DNA of 64,000 nt from Sinomonas sp. R1AF57. Its GTDB lineage: Bacteria; Actinomycetota; Actinomycetes; Actinomycetales; Micrococcaceae. Where the stretch lies: assembly GCF_002224485.1 (NCBI RefSeq), contig NZ_CP022463.1, forward strand, positions 1,076,644-1,140,643. Reading direction: 5' to 3'. The notes beneath the pieces are model-generated. The model made no database searches. It was given only the letters and a program-made list of their open reading frames with translations, and had not been told where the DNA came from. The position numbers were made by a program, and so were the translations under genes. Positions 33,301 through 43,684 of this stretch are shown here, piece by piece. Positions within the stretch are counted from its first letter, which is position 1, and every line of letters begins with the position of its first letter.

Positions 33301-33302
33301 GG

Positions 33303-33554
33303 CTAGAGCCGTCCGCGCCGCTGGGCGATCATGTGCCTGGGGCGCAGGGTCGCCTGGCGGATGCGCTCGCGCCGGGTCGGGGCCGTGGGGGCCTCGACGG
33401 CTTCCGCGGGCGCGGCGGCGGCGATCACCGCTGTGAGCGCGGCGAGCTCCTCCGGGGTCGGGCTCCCCTTCGTGACGGAGAAGAGCGGCGGTGGGCCGAC
33501 GACGGCGGCCGAGTCCCCGCCGTCGTGCGCCTGGGCGTTCTGGAGCGTGCTCAC
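33303..33554 (-). CDS. accE: Acyl-CoA carboxylase epsilon subunit
   Basis: 83 residues. The C-terminal half matches the AccE pattern ([25 protein letters not shown]), the small subunit that binds and activates the AccA3-AccD complex in actinobacteria. GTG start overlapping the accD stop by 4 nt (GTGA), so the two are translationally coupled. The Arg-rich tail ([15 protein letters not shown]) is typical. Confidence 0.85.
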   Translation of the reverse strand: MSTLQNAQAHDGGDSAAVVGPPPLFSVTKGSPTPEELAALTAVIAAAAPAEAVEAPTAPTRRERIRQATLRPRHMIAQRRGRL

Positions 33555-35146
33555 AGCGGGATGTTCCCGTGCTTCTTGGCGGGCATGGACGCGTGCTTGT
33601 CGCGCAGGCCGCGGAGGCCGCGCAGCAGCTGGACGCGGGTCTCCGACGGCGCGATGACGGCGTCGACGTAGCCGAGCTCGGCGGCCTGGTACGGGTTCAG
33701 GAGCTCCTCCTCGTACTGCTGGATGAGCTCGGCGCGCTTGGCGTCGACACCCGCGGCCGTCGCGTCCTCGTCGGTGGCGGCTGCGGCGAGCTCGCGGCGG
33801 TACAGGATGTTGACGGCGCCCTGGGCGCCCATGACGCCGATCTGCGCCGTGGGCCACGCGAAGTTCAGGTCCGCGCCGAGCTTCTTGGAGCCCATCACGA
33901 TGTACGCCCCGCCGTACGCCTTGCGGCAGATCACGGTGAGCTTGGGGACGGTGGCCTCGGCGTAGGCGTAGAGGAGCTTCGCGCCGCGGCGGATGATGCC
34001 CTGGAACTCCTGGTCCTTGCCGGGCAGGAAGCCCGGGACGTCGACGAGCGTGATGATCGGGACGTTGAACGCGTCGCAGTGGCGCACGAACCGTGCAGCC
34101 TTCTCCGAGGCGGCGATGTCCAGCGTCCCGGCGAACTGGATCGGCTGGTTCGCGACGATCCCGACTGTGTGGCCCTCCATGCGTCCATACCCGATGATCA
34201 CGTTCGGCGCGTAGAGGGACTGCATCTCGAGGAAGTGGCCGTCATCGACGATCCCCTCGACCACGGTGCGCATGTCGTAGCCCTGCGAGGCGGCGTCGGG
34301 GACGAGGGTGTCGAGGGCGGCGTCCTCGGGGCTCTCCTCGAGCTCCTGGTCGGACTCGAGCACGGGGGCCTCGACGAGGTTGTTCGAGGGGAGGAAGTCG
34401 AGGAGCTCGCGGACGAACTCGATCGCGTCGGCCTCATCCGAGGCGAGGTAGGTCGCGGTGCCGGTCGTGGCGTTGTGCTGGCGCGCGCCGCCGAGGGTCT
34501 CCATGTCCACCTCCTCGCCCGTGACCGTCTTGATCACGTCGGGGCCGGTGATGAACATGTGGCTCGTCTTGTCCACCATGACCACGTAGTCGGTGAGGGC
34601 GGGGGAGTAGGCGGCGCCGCCGGCGCACGGGCCCATGATGAGGGAGATCTGGGGCACGACGCCGGACGCGGCGACGTTGTTGCGGAAGATGTCCGCGAAC
34701 ATCGCCAGCGAGGCCACGCCCTCCTGGATGCGCGCGCCGCCGCCGTCGTTGATGCCGACCACCGGGCAGCCGTTGCGGAGCGCGAACTCCTGGACCTTGA
34801 CGATCTTCTCGCCGTTGACCTGGCTCAGCGAGCCTCCGTAGACGGAGAAGTCCTGGCTGTACACGGCGACGAGGCGGCCATCCACGGTGCCGTAGCCGGA
34901 CACGACGCCGTCGCCGAGCGGCTTCTTCTTCTCCATGCCGAACGCGGTGGAGTGGTGGGTGCGGAGGGCATCGAACTCGACGAAGCTGCCCTCGTCCAGG
35001 AGCAGGTCGATGCGCTCCCGGGCGGTGTTCTTCCCGCGCGCGTGCTGCTTCTCGATCGCCTCCTGGCCCGAGGGCGCGAGCGAGGCCGCCCGCCGGTCGC
35101 GGAAGTCCGCGATCTTGCCTGCGGTCGTGGTCAGGTCGTGGGTCAC
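33551..35146 (-). CDS. accD5: Acyl-CoA (propionyl/acetyl) carboxylase beta subunit, carboxyltransferase
   Basis: About 531 residues, the usual length of AccD5/PccB. N- and C-terminal crotonase-fold halves are visible ([18 protein letters not shown]..., [32 protein letters not shown]; second half [34 protein letters not shown]). It transfers CO2 from biotin on AccA3 to acyl-CoA. I chose GTG 35146, which has GGAGAG 5 nt upstream; the earlier frame lacks homology. Operon accD5-accE; TGTAGG palindromes lie 41 and 105 bp upstream. Confidence 0.95.
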   Translation of the reverse strand: MTHDLTTTAGKIADFRDRRAASLAPSGQEAIEKQHARGKNTARERIDLLLDEGSFVEFDALRTHHSTAFGMEKKKPLGDGVVSGYGTVDGRLVAVYSQDFSVYGGSLSQVNGEKIVKVQEFALRNGCPVVGINDGGGARIQEGVASLAMFADIFRNNVAASGVVPQISLIMGPCAGGAAYSPALTDYVVMVDKTSHMFITGPDVIKTVTGEEVDMETLGGARQHNATTGTATYLASDEADAIEFVRELLDFLPSNNLVEAPVLESDQELEESPEDAALDTLVPDAASQGYDMRTVVEGIVDDGHFLEMQSLYAPNVIIGYGRMEGHTVGIVANQPIQFAGTLDIAASEKAARFVRHCDAFNVPIITLVDVPGFLPGKDQEFQGIIRRGAKLLYAYAEATVPKLTVICRKAYGGAYIVMGSKKLGADLNFAWPTAQIGVMGAQGAVNILYRRELAAAATDEDATAAGVDAKRAELIQQYEEELLNPYQAAELGYVDAVIAPSETRVQLLRGLRGLRDKHASMPAKKHGNIPL

Positions 35147-35186
35147 GCTCTCTCCAGCTGTCGGTCCATGCGCCCTCGGGGTGCTC

Positions 35187-35265
35187 TGTAGGTTCCGCAC
35201 AACCGGCGGACACGTCACCTCAGTCTAGTGAGGCGTCCGTGGCGGGCGGCTGTAGGAACCCTACA
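35187..35265 (-). promoter_or_regulatory. Two TGTAGG-type operators upstream of accD5
   Basis: Exact TGTAGG-AAC-CCTACA at 35251-35265 and a degenerate TGTAGG-TTC-CGCACA at 35187-35201. They match the stronger palindrome before accA3 (22915-22933) in sequence and 3-nt spacing. Confidence 0.55.
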
Positions 35266-35339
35266 ATTTCTTGTCTGCTGCGGTCGCGTGGCGCACGACG
35301 GCGGTGGGCCGCCTCGGGACGGTATCGCGCGGACCGCTT

Positions 35340-35370
35340 GTTACTCGCTGGTAACATCATCGCCTACACT
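35340..35370 (+). promoter_or_regulatory. Leaderless promoter with inverted-repeat operator for the SDR gene
   Basis: GTTAC-TCGCTG-GTAAC (35340-35355) overlaps the expected -35. A -10 TACACT (35365-35370) ends 6 nt before the ATG, so the message should be leaderless. The repeat could be a TetR-type site, or half of a GlnR-like pair. Confidence 0.5.
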
Positions 35371-35376
35371 GTCCCC

Positions 35377-36237
35377 ATGACCTCGATCACACCCGGCTCC
35401 GCCGCGTCCCTGTCCGGCCGCACGATCCTCATGAGCGGCGGCAGCCGCGGGATCGGCCTGGCGATCGCCAAGCGCGCCGCAGCAGACGGTGCCAACATCG
35501 CGCTGCTGGCCAAGACGGCCCAGCCGCACGCGAAGCTCGCCGGCACCGTCTACACCGCGGCCGAGGAGATCGAGGCCGCGGGCGGGCACGCCCTGCCGAT
35601 CGTCGGCGACGTGCGCAGCGACGAGGACGTGGCTCGCGCGGTCGAGGCGACGGTGACGCGCTTCGGAGGCATCGACGCCGTCGTCAACAACGCCTCTGCG
35701 ATCGACCTCTCCCGCACGGACGCGGTGGACATGAAGCGCTACGACCTGATGCAGGACATCAACGTCCGTGGCACGTTCCTCCTCTCCAAGCTGGCCCTCC
35801 CGGCCCTGCGCGCCTCCGCGGCGTCGCGCGGCGGCGCCCACATCCTCACGCTCTCCCCTCCGCTGAACCTGGACCCGGCGTGGGCAGGCCGGCACCTCGC
35901 CTACACGATGGCCAAGTACGGCATGAGCCTGACCACGCTCGGGCTCGCCGAGGAGCTGCGCGGGGAGGGGATCGGCGTCAACTCCCTGTGGCCCGCGACC
36001 CTCATCGACACCGCGGCGATCCGCGCGATGCCCGACGGCGATGCCCTCGCCTCCGCGGGCCGCTCGCCGCAGATCGTGGCCGACGCCGCCCACGCCGTCC
36101 TCAGCTCGGACCCGCGGGCCACGACGGGGAACTTCTTCATCGACGAGGACGTCCTCCGCGCCTCCGGCGTCACCGACTTCTCGCCCTACAGCCTCGGCGC
36201 GCCCGAGGACCGACTGGTTCCCGACATCTTCCTCTGA
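35377..36237 (+). CDS. Short-chain dehydrogenase/reductase (HSDL2-like)
   Basis: 286 residues of classical SDR type. The cofactor motif MSGGSRGIGLAIA is followed by an HSDL2-like insert (AKTAQPHAKLAGTVYTAAEEIEAAGG), the NNAS motif, a catalytic region ILTLSPPLNL with YTMAK, and a long C-terminal helical part. It probably acts on a 3-hydroxyacyl or isoprenoid-type alcohol/ketone with NAD(P)H; substrate unknown. Diverges from accD5 and precedes birA by 61 bp, so a lipid link is suggested only by position. Confidence 0.88.
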   Translation: MTSITPGSAASLSGRTILMSGGSRGIGLAIAKRAAADGANIALLAKTAQPHAKLAGTVYTAAEEIEAAGGHALPIVGDVRSDEDVARAVEATVTRFGGIDAVVNNASAIDLSRTDAVDMKRYDLMQDINVRGTFLLSKLALPALRASAASRGGAHILTLSPPLNLDPAWAGRHLAYTMAKYGMSLTTLGLAEELRGEGIGVNSLWPATLIDTAAIRAMPDGDALASAGRSPQIVADAAHAVLSSDPRATTGNFFIDEDVLRASGVTDFSPYSLGAPEDRLVPDIFL

Positions 36238-36298
36238 GTTGCCCCGTGCCTGGCGGTGCCGCAGCCTTCGGCAGAGGCGGCGTCGGTAGGATTCACGC

Positions 36299-37189
36299 AT
36301 GGACGAACACGCGCAGACCCCGGCCCGCGGACCCCTCGACAGGACGCTCCTCGGGATCGACGTCGCGCGTGAGGCCGGACTGTCCCGGCTCGAGATCGTC
36401 GACGAGGCCGACTCGACGAACGCCCAGCTCACCCGGCTCGCCACCGAGGCACCCGAGGAGTGGGGCGACCTCGCCGCGCTCGCAGCGAGCCACCAGACCG
36501 CCGGCCGGGGAAGGCTCCAGCGGCACTGGGAGTCCCCGGAGGGCACGTCCATCGCCGTCTCGGTCCTCCTGCGGCCCCACAACCGCGCCGGCCGGCCCCT
36601 GCCGACCCAGAGCTACTCGTGGTTCTCGCCGCTCGCCGCCCTCGCGCTGCGCGAGGCCCTCGCCGAGACCGCCGGCCTCGAGGCCAGCGTCAAGTGGCCC
36701 AACGACGTCGTGGTCGACGGCCTCAAGATCTCCGGCATCCTCGCCCAGCTGGCACCCGGCGCGCACGAGGAGCCGCCCGCCGTCGTGCTCGGCACCGGGA
36801 TCAACGTGGGCCAGGCGCAGGAGGAGCTGCCTGTTCCCACCGCCACAAGCGTCCGTGTGGCCACCGGCCGCGACCTGCCCCGCGAACGGGTCCTCTCCGC
36901 CTACCTCGCCGCGTTCGCCCGGCGGTACCGGCAGTTCTGCGCGGTCGACGGCGACCCCGACGCCCCGCTTGCAGGCGGCCGGGGGCTCGCGGGCCAGGTC
37001 GAGGACGCGACGGTCACGCTCGGCAAGCGCGTGCGCGTCGAGCTCCCGGGCGGGCGCATGCTGGAAGGCCGGGCGACCGGGCTCGACCGGCACGGCGCCC
37101 TGCTGGTGGTCGAGGACGACGGTGCGCGGCACGCCGTGGCGGCGGGCGACGTCGTGCACCTCCGCCCCGCCGCCGGCGGCTATGCGTAG
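36299..37189 (+). CDS. birA: Biotin-[acetyl-CoA-carboxylase] ligase
   Basis: 296 residues. Active-site motifs are the GRGRLQRHWESPEG biotin/ATP loop, KWPNDVVVDGLKISGIL with the catalytic lysine, and GTGINVGQ, then an SH3-like C-terminal domain (GRMLEGRATGLDRHGALLV). There is no N-terminal DNA-binding domain, so unlike E. coli BirA it cannot itself be the repressor acting on the carboxylase palindromes. It biotinylates AccA3. Overlaps the next gene by 8 nt. Confidence 0.95.
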   Translation: MDEHAQTPARGPLDRTLLGIDVAREAGLSRLEIVDEADSTNAQLTRLATEAPEEWGDLAALAASHQTAGRGRLQRHWESPEGTSIAVSVLLRPHNRAGRPLPTQSYSWFSPLAALALREALAETAGLEASVKWPNDVVVDGLKISGILAQLAPGAHEEPPAVVLGTGINVGQAQEELPVPTATSVRVATGRDLPRERVLSAYLAAFARRYRQFCAVDGDPDAPLAGGRGLAGQVEDATVTLGKRVRVELPGGRMLEGRATGLDRHGALLVVEDDGARHAVAAGDVVHLRPAAGGYA

Positions 37190-37775
37190 GATCCTCACGC
37201 CGGGGGAGCAGCTCATCGTCCGCACGCGCCGCCAGCCGCGCATGCTCGTGCTGCCCGCGGTCGCCTTCGTGGCCGTCTGCGGCGCCGCGGCCTTCGCCGC
37301 CGGATGGCTCTGGAGAGGGCGGCTCGAGGGCCTCTGGCCGTGGGTGCCGCCCGCCACCCGTGCGTGGCTCCCGCTCGTCCCCGTGGCGCTCGCGGCGTGG
37401 GTGGCGCTCGGGTACTGCCTGCGCCGGGTCGTCGCGTGGCGGTCCGTGAGCTACGTCCTCACGAGCCGGCGCGTGATGCGCCGCCAGCGGGGGCTCCGCC
37501 GCATGGACCGGGAAATGCCCCTGTCGATGGTCCGGGACGTGGACGTCCGGCAGGGCGTCCTCCAAGGGATGCTCGGGTCAGGGACGCTAACCTTGGCTTC
37601 GGGCCATGCGGCGCAGCTCACCCTGACCGATGTGCCCCAGGTGCGCCGCTTCCGGCAGTTCGTCCTCGACGCCATCGAGGAGCTCCCCGCCGCCGAGTGG
37701 GTGCCCATCGACGACGACGAGACGATCACGGACTTCACCGACGAGTCGCTGCCGTGGGAGCTGAGGGATGAATGA
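37182..37775 (+). CDS. Membrane protein with bacterial PH domain
   Basis: 197 residues. Two membrane helices (LVLPAVAFVAVCGAAAFAAGW and LPLVPVALAAWVALGYCL) are followed by a bacterial PH-like domain of the YdbS type (SYVLTSRRVMRRQRGLRRMDREMPLSMVRDVDVRQG, seen in parts) and an acidic tail. The gene next to birA in M. tuberculosis (Rv3278c) is of this kind. Function unknown. The ATG lies inside the birA 3' end, indicating coupled translation. Confidence 0.85.
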   Translation: MRRILTPGEQLIVRTRRQPRMLVLPAVAFVAVCGAAAFAAGWLWRGRLEGLWPWVPPATRAWLPLVPVALAAWVALGYCLRRVVAWRSVSYVLTSRRVMRRQRGLRRMDREMPLSMVRDVDVRQGVLQGMLGSGTLTLASGHAAQLTLTDVPQVRRFRQFVLDAIEELPAAEWVPIDDDETITDFTDESLPWELRDE

Positions 37776-38931
37776 GGGGAGGGGAGTGATGGAGGAGCCA
37801 GTGCCTGACGAGGCGGGGTACGACGAGCCGGCGTTCGAGGAGCAGGATCTCGGCGAGCAGGAGTCCCGCGCGGTCCAGCCGGCGCCGCCCCCGGAGCGGC
37901 GCATCTCCCCGAAGGAGCTCGAGGCGATGCTGCTCGGCGGCGAGCGGACCCTCAAGCGCCGCGAGGTCGCGGCCGGGGTGGGGCTGTCGCTGTACTCGGC
38001 CCGCAAGCTCTGGCGGGCCCTGGGCATGCCCAACTTCACCGACGACGACCTCGCCTTCACCCAGGCCGACCTCGAGCACCTCAAGGTGATGCCGCGCCTG
38101 GTCCGCGAGGGGGTCCTGACCGAGGACGCCGCGATCTCGGTCACGCGCGCCATCGGCCAGATGACGGACCGCATGGTGGTGTGGCAGGTCGAGGCCCTCA
38201 TCGAGGACATGGTCTCCACGGAGGGACTCTCCGACGCCGAGGCTCGAAGGGCCCTCATCGACCGCATCCCGGAGCTCATCGGCCCGCTCGAGGAGATGCT
38301 GGTCTACTCGTGGCGCCGGCAGCTCACCGCGGGCGTGCAGCGCCTGGCGCTGCGGGCCCAGGCCGGGCTCGAGCGCAGCGCCGAAGGCCGCGACGGCTCC
38401 GAGGACGACGCGCCGCTGCCGCTCGCGCGCGCCGTCGGCTTCGCGGACCTCGTCTCCTACACGTCGCTGTCCCGCCGCATGAACGAGAAGACCCTCGCCC
38501 AGCTCGTGCAGCGCTTCGAGAACCGCTGCGCGGAGATCATCTCGGTGGGCGGCGGGCGGCTCGTCAAGACGATCGGCGACGAAGTCCTCTACATCGCCGA
38601 GACCCCGGTGGCCGGGGCCCAGATCGCGCTCGCCCTGGCCAGGGAGTTCGCGGAGGACGAGATCCTGCCCGAGTGCCGCGTCGCGATGGTCTGGGGACGC
38701 GTCCTCTCCAGGCTGGGGGACATCTACGGTCCGACCGTCAACCTCGCTGCCCGGCTGACGGCCATCGCCGATCCGGGCCAGGTGCTCATCGACGACATCA
38801 CGGCGAAGGCACTCGGGGAGGACGAGCGGTTCGTGCTCGACCCGCAGGCCCCGCAGCTCGTGCGCGGGTTCGGGGAGATCCACCCCGTCGCGCTGCGACC
38901 CGGGACCGGCCCGGGCATCGTGCTCGACTGA
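37768..38931 (+). CDS. Class III adenylate cyclase with Rv1264-like N-terminal regulatory domain
   Basis: 387 residues (380 if the ATG at 37789, preceded by GGGAGGGG, is used). Residues ~45-210 form an all-helical domain of the adenylate-cyclase regulatory type, which in M. tuberculosis Rv1264 is a pH-responsive autoinhibitor. Residues ~225-370 are the catalytic domain: metal Asp pair in GFADLVSYTSLS and VKTIGDEVLY, and transition-state Asn/Arg in TVNLAARLTAIA. The product would be cAMP. Overlaps the PH-domain gene by 8 nt; may sense membrane or pH state (inference). Confidence 0.88.
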   Translation: MNEGRGVMEEPVPDEAGYDEPAFEEQDLGEQESRAVQPAPPPERRISPKELEAMLLGGERTLKRREVAAGVGLSLYSARKLWRALGMPNFTDDDLAFTQADLEHLKVMPRLVREGVLTEDAAISVTRAIGQMTDRMVVWQVEALIEDMVSTEGLSDAEARRALIDRIPELIGPLEEMLVYSWRRQLTAGVQRLALRAQAGLERSAEGRDGSEDDAPLPLARAVGFADLVSYTSLSRRMNEKTLAQLVQRFENRCAEIISVGGGRLVKTIGDEVLYIAETPVAGAQIALALAREFAEDEILPECRVAMVWGRVLSRLGDIYGPTVNLAARLTAIADPGQVLIDDITAKALGEDERFVLDPQAPQLVRGFGEIHPVALRPGTGPGIVLD

Positions 38932-39076
38932 CCGGCGCCCCCGGGGCCGGCCGGGACGGGGAGGCCTCCCCATCGCGGGCCCCCGCGGGGACCCACTAGG
39001 CTGTTCCGGGACGTCGCGGCCGGGGCTCGGGGCCCGCACGGCCGGACGCAGGAACAACCACTTCCAGGGGGAACTC

Positions 39077-40048
<972 letters not shown>

Positions 40049-40052
40049 CGCC

Positions 40053-41309
40053 GTGCGGATCCGGCTCCGCCCCCTGCGCGAGGCAGGGGAGCTCGTCACG
40101 CTCGCCGCGACGCCCTGGATTGCCCGCGCCGCTGCGCTGTACCGCAGGCGCGTCGACCCGGTCGCGTCGACCGTGAGCCCGCTCGGCTGGCTCGTCGCCG
40201 CTGCCACCGCGGTGCTCGCCGTCGCCGGCGCAGCCTGGGGATGGCAGGAGGCGACCGCAGCCGCGCTGCTGGGCGTCGCGCTGTTCCTCGTCTCGGTGCC
40301 GTTCGTCCTCGGCCGCAGCACCTACGCCGTCTCGCTCGACCTCGCCCGCACCCGTGTGGCGGTCGGGGACCACGCCGTCGGCAGCATCGAGGTGGTCAAC
40401 ACCGCCCAGCGCCCCGTCCTGCCCTCGCTCCTCGAGCTCCCCGTCGGCCCCGTCACGGCGCTGTTCCACCTCCCGCGGATGCGTCCGGGCGTCCCGCACG
40501 AGGAGCTGTTCACCATCCCCACGCAGCGGCGGGCCGTGATCGTCGTCGGGCCCGTGCGCTCGGTGCGGGCGGATCCGCTGAGCCTCCTGCGCCGGCAGGT
40601 GACCTGGACCGACCCGCAGGACCTCTACGTCCACCCCCGCACGACCGTGCTCGGAACCTCCGCCGCGGGCTTCATCCGGGACCTCGAGGGCCTGCCCACG
40701 AACGAGCTCGCCAGCTCCGACGTGTCCTTCCACGCCCTGCGCGAGTACGTGCCCGGAGACGACCGCCGCCACATCCACTGGAAGACCACCGCCCGCACCG
40801 GCACGCTCATGGTCCGCCAGTTCGAGGAGACCCGCAGGGCCCACCTCGCCGTGTGCCTCTCGGCGAACCTCGGCGAGTACGAGCACGAAGACGACTTCGA
40901 GCTCGCAGTCTCCGTCGCCGGGTCGATCGGGCGGCAGGCCCTCGCCGAGCAGCGCGAGCTCAGCGCACTGACGCAGCGCGGCCCCCTCCGCACCGACAGC
41001 CCCCGCCGGTTCCTCGACGACCTGACCCGCCTCGAGGCCGCAGCCATGCGGCCCACCGCAGTCGACGCCGCCCGCATGGCCGCAGACGCCGTGCCGAACG
41101 CCTCGGTGGTGTTCCTCGTGGTCGGTGCGCACGTGACCCCCACGCAGCTGCGTGCGGCCGGCGCCGCGATCCCGCCGGGGATCCGGACCTTCGCGATCCG
41201 CTGCCACACCGGAGCGGCCCCTGCCCGTGCGAGCATCGCCGACCTGGACGTCCTCACCGTCGGGGCCCTGGACGAGCTCGCCCCCGTGCTGCGGAAGGCC
41301 GCTGCATGA
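40053..41309 (+). CDS. DUF58 membrane protein
   Basis: 418 residues from GTG 40053, 4 nt after the moxR stop. Two N-terminal membrane helices (~40-90) are followed by a beta-sandwich stretch and the DUF58 hallmark FHALREYVPGDDRRHIHWK near residue 230, then a vWA-like C-terminal fold. DUF58 proteins pair with MoxR ATPases and transglutaminase-like membrane proteins in envelope assembly or maturation; the exact role is unknown. Overlaps the next gene by 4 nt (ATGA). Confidence 0.9.
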   Translation: MRIRLRPLREAGELVTLAATPWIARAAALYRRRVDPVASTVSPLGWLVAAATAVLAVAGAAWGWQEATAAALLGVALFLVSVPFVLGRSTYAVSLDLARTRVAVGDHAVGSIEVVNTAQRPVLPSLLELPVGPVTALFHLPRMRPGVPHEELFTIPTQRRAVIVVGPVRSVRADPLSLLRRQVTWTDPQDLYVHPRTTVLGTSAAGFIRDLEGLPTNELASSDVSFHALREYVPGDDRRHIHWKTTARTGTLMVRQFEETRRAHLAVCLSANLGEYEHEDDFELAVSVAGSIGRQALAEQRELSALTQRGPLRTDSPRRFLDDLTRLEAAAMRPTAVDAARMAADAVPNASVVFLVVGAHVTPTQLRAAGAAIPPGIRTFAIRCHTGAAPARASIADLDVLTVGALDELAPVLRKAAA

Positions 41310-43684
41310 GGGCCGAGCGGGCGGGCCTCCGCCAGGCGGTCGACGCCGCGGCGATCCTCGTCCTCGCGGGGCTCGCCATCGCGGGGTTCCACCTCGCGTA
41401 CGGCGGCGATCTCCACTACCTGCTCGCGGGCGTGGCGGGGGCCGTCCTGGGCCTCGGAGTCGCCTTCGCCTCGGCGCGGCTCCGGCTCGGCGTCCTCGTC
41501 ACCGTGGCCGCCGCCTTCCTCGCCTACCTCCTCGTGGGCAGCCTTGTCGCGACCCCCGACGAGTCCGCCGCCGGCGTCGTGCCCACCCTCGCCTCGCTGC
41601 GGACGCTCCTGCTCGGGATCGTCGTGTCGTGGAAGGACAACCTCACCGTCGCCGCCCCGCTCGGGACGGGTGCCGGCATGCTCGTGGTCCCCTACCTGAG
41701 CGCCTTCGCATGCACTCTGGCCGCGGGCCTCACCGCGTGGCGCGTGCGCCGGCCGTACTGGCCCCTGCTCCCGCTCGCAGCCCTGTTCGCCATCGGCATC
41801 GCGTTCGGAACCAACGAGGCGTTCCTCGCCCTCCCGCGCGGCGTCGCGTTCGCCGTCGTCGGCGTCATCTGGGCGTCCTTCCGCCGGCACGCAGAGCGGG
41901 GCCGGACCACCCAGGTGGTCTCCGGCGAGACGACTGTGCCGGACGCGGGATCGGCGAGGGCAAGCCGGCTCCGCCGGGCAGGACTCGGCGCGGCCATGGT
42001 CGCCGTGGCCGCCGCGCTGAGCCTCCTCGCAGCGCCTGCGCTGACGGCCGGCGCCCAGCGCGACGTGCTCCGCGACCGGGTCGTGCCCCCCTTCGACCCG
42101 CGCAGCTACATCAGTCCGCTCGCGGGCTTCCGCAGCCTCGTGAAGGACCAGCGCGACACGACGCTCTTCACGGTCGCGGGCCTGCCCGAGGGCGGCCGCG
42201 TGCGCCTGGCCGCGCTCGACTCCTACGACGGCACCGTCGCGAACGTAGACCAGAGCGGGTCGGGCAGCTTCGCCAAGGTCGGGGACGCGGCGTCGATCGC
42301 CGCCGCCGACGCGTCCGGCACCGGCAGCACCCGCTATGCGCTCGACGTCACCGTGGGCGGCTACCGCGGCTACTTCCTGCCCAGCGGGCGCACGACGACG
42401 GGCATCGCCTTCGCGGACCCGGACAGCGCCGCGGGGGAGGGGCTCTACTTCAACCCGCTCACGGACACCGCAATCACCACGGCGGGCCTCGCCGACGGCG
42501 ACCGCTACACCGTCCAGGTCGAGGAGCCGAAGCGCCCCGACGACGCCCAGCTCGCGCAGGCCGAGTTCGCCAAGACGACCCTGCCCACGGTCGACGGCGT
42601 GCCGCAGGTGCTCCAGGCGAAGGCCGGGGACATCCTCGCCGACAGCCAGACGCCGATCGAGCGGGTGCGCACCCTCGAGTCCTACTTCCAGAAGTTCGGC
42701 GCCTTCAGCAACGGACTCATCGCGGAGGGGCAGGTGCCGAGCCTGTCCGGCCACGGCGCCGGCAGGCTCCGGGCGATGCTCACCGCCAAGCAGATGGTCG
42801 GCGACGACGAGCAGTACGCGGTGACCATGGCGCTCATGGCCCGCGAACTGGGCATTCCCGCCCGGGTCGTCATGGGCTTCTACCCCGAGCAGCCGCAGCC
42901 CGCGGGCGCCAAGCTCGAGATCAAGGGCAAGGACGTCCACGCGTGGGTCGAAGTGGCCTTCGCCGGGTACGGGTGGGTTGCTTTCGACCCGACGCCGCCC
43001 AAGGACAACGTCCCCATCCCGCCGGACCCGCAGGCGCAGTCGAAGCCGCGCCCCCAGGTCCTCCAGCCCCCGCCCCCGCCCCAGGCCCCGGTTGAGCTGC
43101 CGCCGGACTCGCGCCCGGATGTGCTGGACGACGAGGAGAAGAAGAACGACCTCTGGCTCCTCCTGGGCCCGATCCTCGCCGTGATCGGCATCGGCCTCAT
43201 CCCGGTCGCCGTGCTGGCGCTCCCGCTGCTGCTCATCGCGTGGCTCAAGCTGCGCCGGCGTCGCAGGCGCCTCGGTGCCGAGCGCGCGGCGGACCGCGTG
43301 AGCGGCGGCTGGAGCGAGGTCACCGACGCCGCGACGGACCTCGGCGCGAGCCTCGACGCGCGCAGCACGCGGCGGGAGACCGCCGTCGCCCTCGGGGAGG
43401 CGTTCCCGGACACCGCACGCACGACGACGGCGCTCGCCCACCGCGCGGACGCCGCCGTGTTCGGGGCGGGGAACCCGAGCGAGGCCGAGATCGAGGCGTA
43501 CTGGGCCGACGTCGACGGCTCGCTCGAGAGGATGCACGGCTCGGTGGGCTTCTGGCGCCGCCAGCGCGCCAAGTACTCGCCGCGGTCGCTCGTGGCCGAG
43601 GCCAGCGTGTTCCTCGCGGCCCGGCGTGCCGTGGCACTGGCGCGGCGACGCGGACCGCGCGGCACGACGAAGGGGATGCCGTGA
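41306..43684 (+). CDS. Transglutaminase-like (TgpA-type) membrane protein, catalytic Cys absent
   Basis: 792 residues. Several membrane helices fill ~15-245, an extracytoplasmic domain follows with a transglutaminase core (~500-560), then a Pro-rich stretch, one more helix (~620-645) and a basic cytoplasmic tail. In the core the usual Cys position reads VGDDEQYAVTMALMARELGIPAR, so the nucleophile is missing, while His (VHAWVEV) and Asp (FDPTPP) remain. A scaffolding or substrate-binding role is likelier than catalysis. Third in the moxR-DUF58-transglutaminase module and coupled to both neighbours by 4-nt overlaps. Confidence 0.88.
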   Translation: MRAERAGLRQAVDAAAILVLAGLAIAGFHLAYGGDLHYLLAGVAGAVLGLGVAFASARLRLGVLVTVAAAFLAYLLVGSLVATPDESAAGVVPTLASLRTLLLGIVVSWKDNLTVAAPLGTGAGMLVVPYLSAFACTLAAGLTAWRVRRPYWPLLPLAALFAIGIAFGTNEAFLALPRGVAFAVVGVIWASFRRHAERGRTTQVVSGETTVPDAGSARASRLRRAGLGAAMVAVAAALSLLAAPALTAGAQRDVLRDRVVPPFDPRSYISPLAGFRSLVKDQRDTTLFTVAGLPEGGRVRLAALDSYDGTVANVDQSGSGSFAKVGDAASIAAADASGTGSTRYALDVTVGGYRGYFLPSGRTTTGIAFADPDSAAGEGLYFNPLTDTAITTAGLADGDRYTVQVEEPKRPDDAQLAQAEFAKTTLPTVDGVPQVLQAKAGDILADSQTPIERVRTLESYFQKFGAFSNGLIAEGQVPSLSGHGAGRLRAMLTAKQMVGDDEQYAVTMALMARELGIPARVVMGFYPEQPQPAGAKLEIKGKDVHAWVEVAFAGYGWVAFDPTPPKDNVPIPPDPQAQSKPRPQVLQPPPPPQAPVELPPDSRPDVLDDEEKKNDLWLLLGPILAVIGIGLIPVAVLALPLLLIAWLKLRRRRRRLGAERAADRVSGGWSEVTDAATDLGASLDARSTRRETAVALGEAFPDTARTTTALAHRADAAVFGAGNPSEAEIEAYWADVDGSLERMHGSVGFWRRQRAKYSPRSLVAEASVFLAARRAVALARRRGPRGTTKGMP

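Noticed and set aside
35239-35376. N-terminal extension of the SDR protein
   Set aside because: The extra 46 codons run through the promoter and operator region and are not SDR-like; the cofactor motif sits correctly from ATG 35377.
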